A stretch of 5,306 bases of DNA, taken from NCBI GenBank assembly GCA_902385515.1, contig CABMGC010000061.1, forward strand, positions 1 to 5,306. The letters run 5' to 3'. Shown here in pieces: positions 1 to 3,883 of the stretch. The stretch is from an uncultured archaeon (GTDB taxonomy: Archaea; Micrarchaeota; Micrarchaeia; Micrarchaeales; CABMGC01). Made by a program: the position numbers and the translations under genes. The notes under the pieces are model-generated. The model made no database searches, was not told the DNA's origin, and worked only from the letters and a program-made list of their open reading frames with translations. Position 1 is the stretch's first letter. Each line of letters starts with the position of its first letter.

Positions 1-185
1 ACGCCGCGCTTTCACGACCGCCGCGACAGCTCCACGTCAGAGGTCAGAAGGATTCCCTTCGCGCCGGCCACCGAGTATAGCAGCTCAGTGTCGTCCACAT
101 AGGGCGCGTTAAGCACGCTTATTCCGGCAAGCCTCAGCCACCTCGCAAGCTTCGCGAGCATCACGTCCGCATAGATTTTTGCCAT
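1..185 (-). pseudogene. Mut7-C RNase-domain (DUF82) protein, N-terminal part, interrupted by in-frame TGA
   Basis: Reading leftward from ATG at 185-183, the frame gives a 57-residue product beginning MAKIYADVMLAKLARWLRLAG and ending in GILLTSDVELSRRS before TGA at 14-12. The order 'aDxMLaKLARWLRLaG ... DD.ELL ... ILLTsD.eLsrR' matches the N-terminal half of the Mut7-C RNase domain, a PIN-like fold whose early and central Asp residues are thought to bind metal. The family usually runs to about 150 residues. After the TGA the same frame continues K-R-G-V, which also fits the family, so this is an in-frame stop, a one-base indel or a sequence error within a longer gene that leaves the window. 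Other genes here end in TGA, so TGA probably means stop. The ATG lies about 26 bases from the centre of the TATA box at 208-217, which predicts a leaderless transcript. The family assignment is fairly firm; whether the gene is dead is uncertain. Confidence 0.6.
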
Positions 186-207
186 CGGCACGCGCCTGAT
201 GAAAAGA

Positions 208-217
208 TTATATAAAT
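208..217. promoter_or_regulatory. Palindromic TATA box shared by rad50 and the divergent Mut7-C gene
   Basis: The sequence TTATATAAAT contains the self-complementary core TTATATAA and reads as an archaeal TATA element on both strands. Its centre, near 212, is about 35 bases from the rad50 ATG (247) and about 27 bases from the divergent ATG (185). Archaeal transcription normally starts about 25 bases past the TATA centre, so both transcripts would be leaderless or nearly so. The bases upstream on the plus strand (GAAAAGA) are purine-rich, as expected of a BRE. The bases on the other side are less BRE-like for the minus direction, so rad50 is probably favoured. The site is read from sequence and has not been tested. 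Confidence 0.6.
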
Positions 218-246
218 GGAAAATTTAAGTATGATGGGGGCCTGCG

Positions 247-2553
247 ATGATCAACGGCATAAAGCTTTGCAACTGGAAGACTCACAAGCGCACTTCGCTC
301 GATTTCGCCAGCGGCACCAACATACTCCTCGGCCAGATGGGCGCGGGAAAGAGCACCATAATGGACGCCATATCCTTCGCGCTCTTCGGCACGTACCCCG
401 CCATACAGCACAGGCGGGCAGGCGTGAACGACATAATAACCAGCAGGCCGACGCAGCAGAAGGAGGCGTCCGTGACTCTTGACTTCACCGTCGGCGACGA
501 TTCGTACGTGGTGGAAAGAACGCTGGAGCTCAACGGCTCAACCAAGGCAACCATATCGAAGAACGGCGCGTACCTCCAGTCGCAGCCAAAGAGGGTCAAC
601 GAGGAAATAGAGAAGGCCCTCAAGATCGACTACGACCTCTTCTCGCGGGCGGTTTACTCCGAGCAGAACAGGCTTTCCTACTTCCTTGAGCTAAGGCCTG
701 CCGAGAGGAAGGGGCAGATAGACGGCCTGCTGGGCCTTGACAAGTTCGCGATCGCGCAGGACAACGCAGGCTCGCTCATAAACAAGCTCAAGGACATGAT
801 AGGCGAGAACGAGAAGACGCTTGCGACTTTCGACATAAAGAAGACGAAGGAGCAGTATGAAACCCTGGCCAAAGAAGCTGAAACTCTCGTAAAGAGCATT
901 GAATCTCTTAAGGTAGATGCGGAAAGGCACGAGACCGCAAGGCGCGATGCGGAAAAACTGCTTTCCGAAGCCAAGGCACAATTTAGCAAGAAGACAACAC
1001 TCACCCGCGAGGTAGCCGAACTTAAAAGTAAGATAGGCGTTATAGCCGGCGAGATTGAGAAGATACGGGCCAAGGGCGTAAGGGACAAGGACGATACGAT
1101 AAAGGCGCTGACCGAGGCAGCAGCGCGTGAAAAGGCGCTCAAGGCCGCGGAGAAGGAAGCAATCGACAAGGAAAGGATCACGAGGGAAAGTCTGGGAAGA
1201 ACCGACGCTGATGCCAAAAACGCAAAGTCGAAGGTGGACGAAAGGGACAGGCTAAGGAAGGAGTACGAGATCAACGACAAGAAGAAGATCGAGGAGAACG
1301 TCAAGAAATGGAACGAGAAGCTTAAGGCAGTGCGCAGCGAATGCGAGGCCAACGTAGCGGCGAGAAATGAGAGCGAGAAATGGCTGAGGGAGCTGGAAAA
1401 GCACATAAGCAAGTGCCCTGTCTGCGAAAGGGAACTCACGCAAGACATCAGAACGAAAATACTTGATGATCGGAACTCGTCTATAGTGAAGCTTGACGAT
1501 GCTGTCAAGGATCAGAAGAAGGAAATCGCGCTGCTTGAGAAAGACATAGACAGGGATACGCGCGAGTTACAGAGACTCGGCGTCATCGAAGGCAGACTAT
1601 CAGAATACAAAGACGTGGAGAAGAAGCTCCAGGAAGCAAGTGACAAGCTCCTAAAGATCCGCGAAGAGAGCGTGGCGCTTGCAAAGAAGAAGGAAGACGC
1701 CTCCGCAGAATCCGCCAAGGCGAGGGATCTGCTGGTAAAGCTAGAGGCAGACAAGGAGACTGCTGAGAGGTTGGAGAGGCACACAGCTGACAAGGAGAGG
1801 GCTTCGTCCTTGCTTTTGGACAAGGAGAAGGACCTAACTGGAATAGGAACCTGCCAGGAAGCCATAGACAAGCTTCAGGCAGCCTTTACCGCGGCCAGTA
1901 CAAAGATTATGGAGCTTAGGACCAGGCTCGACTCCGAGACGAAGTACGAGAAGGAGAAGACTGTACAGGTAGTGGAAAAGAAGAAGGAGGTCGAACGCCT
2001 TGAGCGAATGCACGAGGATGTGGAGAAGAAGAGGAAGGCCGTTGAGAACATAACGAAGTTCAGGAACGCGCTGGAGGAGGCGCAGACAGTACTCAGGGGC
2101 AAGCTCATCGGCTCGATAAACGACATAATGCAGGACGTCTGGCCGGAGCTGTATCCGTACGGAGACTATGGCGGCATAATGCTTGAGCCTACGGCAGATG
2201 ATTACGAGCTTAAGCTCATGACAGGGTCAGGCGATAGCCGCAAATGGGAGGCGGTAGACACGATAGCGAGCGGCGGAGAGAAGAGCATAGCGTGCCTTGC
2301 GATGAGGGTTGCGTTCGCGCTGGTTCTTGTGCCCAACCTTAAGTGGATAATACTTGACGAGCCCACCCACAACATAGACCAGCAGGGCCTTGAGAAGTTC
2401 GTTAAGGCGATAGGCGAAGTCATGCCCAGGATAGTCGAGCAGGTCTTCATAATAACGCACGACGAGATGCTCAAGCAGGTCGCAAACGCGAAGGTCTACC
2501 AGCTATCAAGGAACAATGAAGAAAACGGAGAGACTGTCGTGGAGACGCTTTAA
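247..2553 (+). CDS. rad50: DNA double-strand break repair ATPase Rad50
   Basis: This is an SMC-like ABC ATPase that partners Mre11 nuclease in DNA end recognition and resection. Residues 1-150 form the N-lobe, with Walker A GQMGAGKST (29-37) followed by IMDAISFALFGTYP. The Q-loop lies in SRAVYSEQNRLSYF near residue 140. Lys/Glu-rich coiled coils run from about 150 to 388 and 395 to 620 and flank the zinc-hook CPVC (Cys390, Cys393). The C-lobe holds signature SGGEKS (675-680), Walker B IILDEP (701-706), D-loop HNID and switch His738 in IITHDE. At 768 residues it is shorter than typical archaeal Rad50 (about 880), with the shortening in the coiled coil; the two arms stay nearly equal. Walker A has GQMG where GPNG or GxNG is usual. 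The start at 247 gives the expected N-terminus (MINGIKLCNWKTHK) and a leader of roughly 10 nt from the TATA box. No mre11, herA or nurA is visible next to it. Confidence 0.96.
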   Translation: MINGIKLCNWKTHKRTSLDFASGTNILLGQMGAGKSTIMDAISFALFGTYPAIQHRRAGVNDIITSRPTQQKEASVTLDFTVGDDSYVVERTLELNGSTKATISKNGAYLQSQPKRVNEEIEKALKIDYDLFSRAVYSEQNRLSYFLELRPAERKGQIDGLLGLDKFAIAQDNAGSLINKLKDMIGENEKTLATFDIKKTKEQYETLAKEAETLVKSIESLKVDAERHETARRDAEKLLSEAKAQFSKKTTLTREVAELKSKIGVIAGEIEKIRAKGVRDKDDTIKALTEAAAREKALKAAEKEAIDKERITRESLGRTDADAKNAKSKVDERDRLRKEYEINDKKKIEENVKKWNEKLKAVRSECEANVAARNESEKWLRELEKHISKCPVCERELTQDIRTKILDDRNSSIVKLDDAVKDQKKEIALLEKDIDRDTRELQRLGVIEGRLSEYKDVEKKLQEASDKLLKIREESVALAKKKEDASAESAKARDLLVKLEADKETAERLERHTADKERASSLLLDKEKDLTGIGTCQEAIDKLQAAFTAASTKIMELRTRLDSETKYEKEKTVQVVEKKKEVERLERMHEDVEKKRKAVENITKFRNALEEAQTVLRGKLIGSINDIMQDVWPELYPYGDYGGIMLEPTADDYELKLMTGSGDSRKWEAVDTIASGGEKSIACLAMRVAFALVLVPNLKWIILDEPTHNIDQQGLEKFVKAIGEVMPRIVEQVFIITHDEMLKQVANAKVYQLSRNNEENGETVVETL

Positions 2554-2558
2554 TGTGA

Positions 2559-2591
2559 TGAACTTTTCAATTGAAGTTCACCAAATAAAAA
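2559..2591. terminator. Possible bidirectional terminator: hairpin plus T-tract after rad50
   Basis: A 7-bp inverted repeat, TGAACTT (2559-2565) and AAGTTCA (2574-2580), starts 5 bases after the rad50 stop. On the minus strand, transcripts from the gene ending at 2696 meet a T5 and T3 tract (2591-2587 and 2585-2583) just before the hairpin, which suits archaeal T-tract termination. On the plus strand only TTTT (2564-2567) is present. The inverted repeat is seen directly; its role as a terminator is inference. Confidence 0.35.
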
Positions 2592-2605
2592 CATCCCGTT
2601 CCAAT

Positions 2606-2690
2606 AGCTTTGCTAATAGAACCAGGTCTGCTAATAAATTATTGAGAGTGCTAATAAATTCAGATTAATTAGCGAATGTATTAGCAAAGC
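2606..2690. mobile_element. MITE-like element (tentative)
   Basis: The segment is about 85 bp, non-coding and AT-rich, and is bounded by the 12-bp perfect inverted repeats at 2607-2618 and 2679-2690. It is flanked by a near-perfect direct repeat, CCCGTTCCAAT (2595-2605) and CCCGTTTCAAT (2690-2700), which match at 10 of 11 bases and could be a target-site duplication. The right flank overlaps the inverted repeat by one base and covers the stop codon of the minus-strand gene. No second copy exists in this window, and the internal repeats could equally be binding sites, so the mobile-element reading is weak. Confidence 0.3.
2607..2690. repeat. TGCTAATA repeat cluster within a 12-bp inverted repeat
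   Basis: GCTTTGCTAATA (2607-2618) is matched by its perfect reverse complement TATTAGCAAAGC (2679-2690). Between them TGCTAATAAATT occurs twice exactly (2629-2640 and 2649-2660), and a partial inverted copy ATTAGC lies at 2668-2673. The direct copies start at 2611, 2629 and 2649, so they are spaced 18 and 20 bases apart, close to two helical turns. This spacing would suit an array of protein-binding sites such as iterons, operators or recombinase arm sites. The block fills the gap between rad50 and the next gene; no function can be assigned from sequence alone. Confidence 0.8.
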
Positions 2691-2695
2691 CCGTT

Positions 2696-3466
2696 TCAAT
2701 CCCCATCATTCGCATAGTACACTTGGCATATCTCAGACGTGCGACCGAAGTCCTTGTCACTGTCGCAGGCCTGGCCTATTATTGCAGTCACACGTGGAGT
2801 GAAAATGCTTATTCTTTGACCGTACATCAAAAAGAAGTGCCCTTCGGCGCTAGGGAAGCTTTTTGCCATGCCCTCAGCAACAGCAGAAGGATCTGGGTCG
2901 CTGGTGATATTAGCATCCTTGCTAATTAATCCTCCACCAGCGTAATACGCATGGCAAATGTCTGATTTGCGGCCGAAATCATTGTCACTGTCGCAGGCCT
3001 GGCCTATTATTTCTGCAACCTTAGGAGTGAATATAGATTCCTTCACAGCAAGAGATACCGCCGCATCATCCATTGTCATTGAGTAAGTAGGGTTCGGATA
3101 ATTCATAGCCATCTTGTGCCCGATATCCTCAAAGTGCTGATTGGAAGTTGCGTCAGTGTAACTCCCTGCCGCGTAGTTTTCGGTAGATGTGCATCCTGCA
3201 GTAAGCGTAAATGCAACCAAGCCTATTGCCAGTCCAACAGTTATTTTTTGCTCGGGAGTTAGCTCGCTAAAACTCTTCCTTAAGGAACTTATAAATTCAC
3301 TTCTTTTGAAGGGATTCCTGAGACCTGTCTCAATGCCTCTTAGCGACTTCTTCATATTGGATATGATGTGAAGATCAGAGTCCTTTATATAAACTGCTGG
3401 CTTAGCCATCTGTGCCTTCTTCATCATACTAACATCTGCGCTATTCCTATTTCCAAAGCTTGACAT
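2696..3466 (-). CDS. Membrane-anchored (lipoprotein-like) protein with two Cys-bracketed DxDxDxG modules
   Basis: This 256-residue protein belongs to no family I recognise. Residues 1-74 are polar and basic. Residues 75-91 are hydrophobic (ITVGLAIGLVAFTLTAG) and lead into Cys92, which resembles a lipobox (LTAGC), though 74 residues before a lipoprotein signal is unusually long; it may instead be a type II membrane protein. The outer part carries two homologous modules, about 113-178 and 195-255. Each contains S-I-F-T-P-[KR]-V-x2-I-I-G-Q-A-C, then D-S-D-x-D-F-G-R, an acidic residue, and a second Cys (158/171 and 234/247). The DxDxDxG loop resembles calcium-binding loops, but Gly is one place late for an EF-hand, and the Cys pair may form a disulfide. 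ATG at 3466 is supported by a TATA box about 32 bases upstream; Met38 is an alternative start. Codon choice is less GC-rich than in rad50. A surface function is inference. Confidence 0.8.
   Translation of the reverse strand: MSSFGNRNSADVSMMKKAQMAKPAVYIKDSDLHIISNMKKSLRGIETGLRNPFKRSEFISSLRKSFSELTPEQKITVGLAIGLVAFTLTAGCTSTENYAAGSYTDATSNQHFEDIGHKMAMNYPNPTYSMTMDDAAVSLAVKESIFTPKVAEIIGQACDSDNDFGRKSDICHAYYAGGGLISKDANITSDPDPSAVAEGMAKSFPSAEGHFFLMYGQRISIFTPRVTAIIGQACDSDKDFGRTSEICQVYYANDGD
2754..3011 (-). repeat. 30-bp exact DNA repeat marking the internal gene duplication
   Basis: Bases 2754-2783 and 2982-3011 are identical over 30 positions and lie 228 bases (76 codons) apart in the same frame. They encode the I-I-G-Q-A-C-D-S-D core of each module. 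Surrounding DNA is diverged, so the identity points to a local duplication followed by gene conversion, or to strong constraint on this core. Confidence 0.9.
2908..2927. repeat. TGCTAAT inverted pair inside the linker between the two modules
   Basis: ATTAGCA (2909-2915) and TGCTAAT (2920-2926) form a perfect 7-bp inverted repeat with a 4-base loop. TATTAGCA at 2908-2915 is the same octamer found in the intergenic cluster at 2611-2686. The pair lies in codons about 180-187 of the minus-strand gene, between its two modules, at nearly the same distance from module 1 as the outer intergenic copy is from module 2. Confidence 0.7.
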
Positions 3467-3493
3467 AGTATCACATATACCAAGCTACTGACC

Positions 3494-3503
3494 GTATTTA
3501 AGT
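3494..3503 (-). promoter_or_regulatory. TATA box for the minus-strand modular protein gene
   Basis: On the minus strand this reads ACTTAAATAC, a good archaeal TATA element. Its centre, near 3498, is about 32 bases from the ATG at 3466, which predicts a leader of roughly 6 nt and supports that start over the internal Met codons. It lies next to the rad50 3' remnant, so the gene's promoter may have come with, or been formed by, the same rearrangement. Confidence 0.55.
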
Positions 3504-3510
3504 ATTTCTA

Positions 3511-3562
3511 GCGAACTGTCTGACCAAAAACAAGGAAAGACACAGTAGTGGAGACTCTGTAG
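3511..3562 (+). pseudogene. Decayed duplicate of the rad50 3' end
   Basis: Bases 3542-3562 encode T-V-V-E-T-L-stop, the same as the end of the intact rad50 (2533-2553). The 21 bases match at 16 positions, and all five differences are at third codon positions, including TAG against TAA. Upstream, allowing one extra base at 3538, the frame reads L-T-K-N-K-E-D before TVVETL, against L-S-R-N-N-E-E-N-G-E in rad50, with conservative changes and a three-residue deletion. Further upstream similarity fades and there are in-frame stops. The third-position pattern indicates descent from a functional, diverged rad50 end rather than a fresh copy of the neighbour. It has no start and cannot be expressed as a protein. 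Chance similarity cannot be fully excluded because the match is short. Confidence 0.6.
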
Positions 3563-3590
3563 TTCGTCAATGGCAGATTTGAAATCAATC

Positions 3591-3600
3591 CTTATATAGT
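3591..3600 (+). promoter_or_regulatory. TATA box for the 78-aa protein gene
   Basis: CTTATATAGT is a strong archaeal-type TATA element centred about 34 bases before the ATG at 3629, which predicts a leader of roughly 8 nt. There is no Shine-Dalgarno sequence in that leader. The spacing matches the other promoters in this window and is the main support for the small gene being real. Confidence 0.55.
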
Positions 3601-3628
3601 AAATGAGCACCTGAATAATCGTGCTGAA

Positions 3629-3865
3629 ATGGTTGGGAATAACTTCGCACGCAAGCAGAGTGGGATAATTAATTACGCCCGAGAAGTCGTGCGGGACAGA
3701 TTAATAGAAATCGAGTACGGCGTCAGCGAAGGCGCTTTGAGGGGTGGCCCTGACAGCAGCAAAGTACAGAAAGCAATGGACGCTATGGCGCTGGTTCTCG
3801 TAAACCTCAAGAGGGACGAAGCCGCCAGACAAATCCTCGTTAGAATTTTGTATTCCGTCACATGA
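3629..3865 (+). CDS. Small hypothetical protein, 78 aa
   Basis: I do not recognise this protein. It has no signal peptide, membrane segment, Cys or zinc motif. The composition suggests two largely helical parts, about residues 8-30 (rich in Arg, Glu and Ile) and 44-76 (KVQKAMDAMALVLVNLKRDEAARQILV), separated by a Gly/Pro turn (RGGPDSS). The charge-hydrophobic periodicity of the second part suits an amphipathic helix or a short helical hairpin, so a cytosolic protein is likely. A well-placed TATA box supports expression. It ends in TGA 18 bases from the convergent stop of the glycosyltransferase gene. If the segment before it was inserted, this gene was once the direct downstream neighbour of rad50. 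The antisense frame here is also open but lacks comparable promoter support. Confidence 0.6.
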   Translation: MVGNNFARKQSGIINYAREVVRDRLIEIEYGVSEGALRGGPDSSKVQKAMDAMALVLVNLKRDEAARQILVRILYSVT

Positions 3866-3883
3866 GCTTAATGCAGGTGTAAT

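Noticed and set aside
12..14. TGA read as selenocysteine or as a sense codon
   Set aside because: At least three other genes in the window end naturally in TGA, no SECIS-like structure is evident, and Mut7-C has no known selenocysteine at this position.
216..482. 88-residue plus-strand frame starting just before rad50
   Set aside because: It overlaps the rad50 Walker A region in another frame, its ATG would fall on the TATA box, and the protein is Arg/His/Gln-rich with no family resemblance.
678..1508. 276-residue open frame on the minus strand
   Set aside because: It is antisense to the rad50 coiled coil. Its Ser/Leu/Phe-rich composition is what Lys/Glu-rich coiled-coil codons give on the opposite strand, and no promoter or domain supports it.
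2690..2704. CRISPR-like GTTTCAATCCCC sequence
   Set aside because: It resembles the end of some archaeal CRISPR repeats, but there is only one copy plus one variant (2595-2605), with no regular repeat-spacer array.
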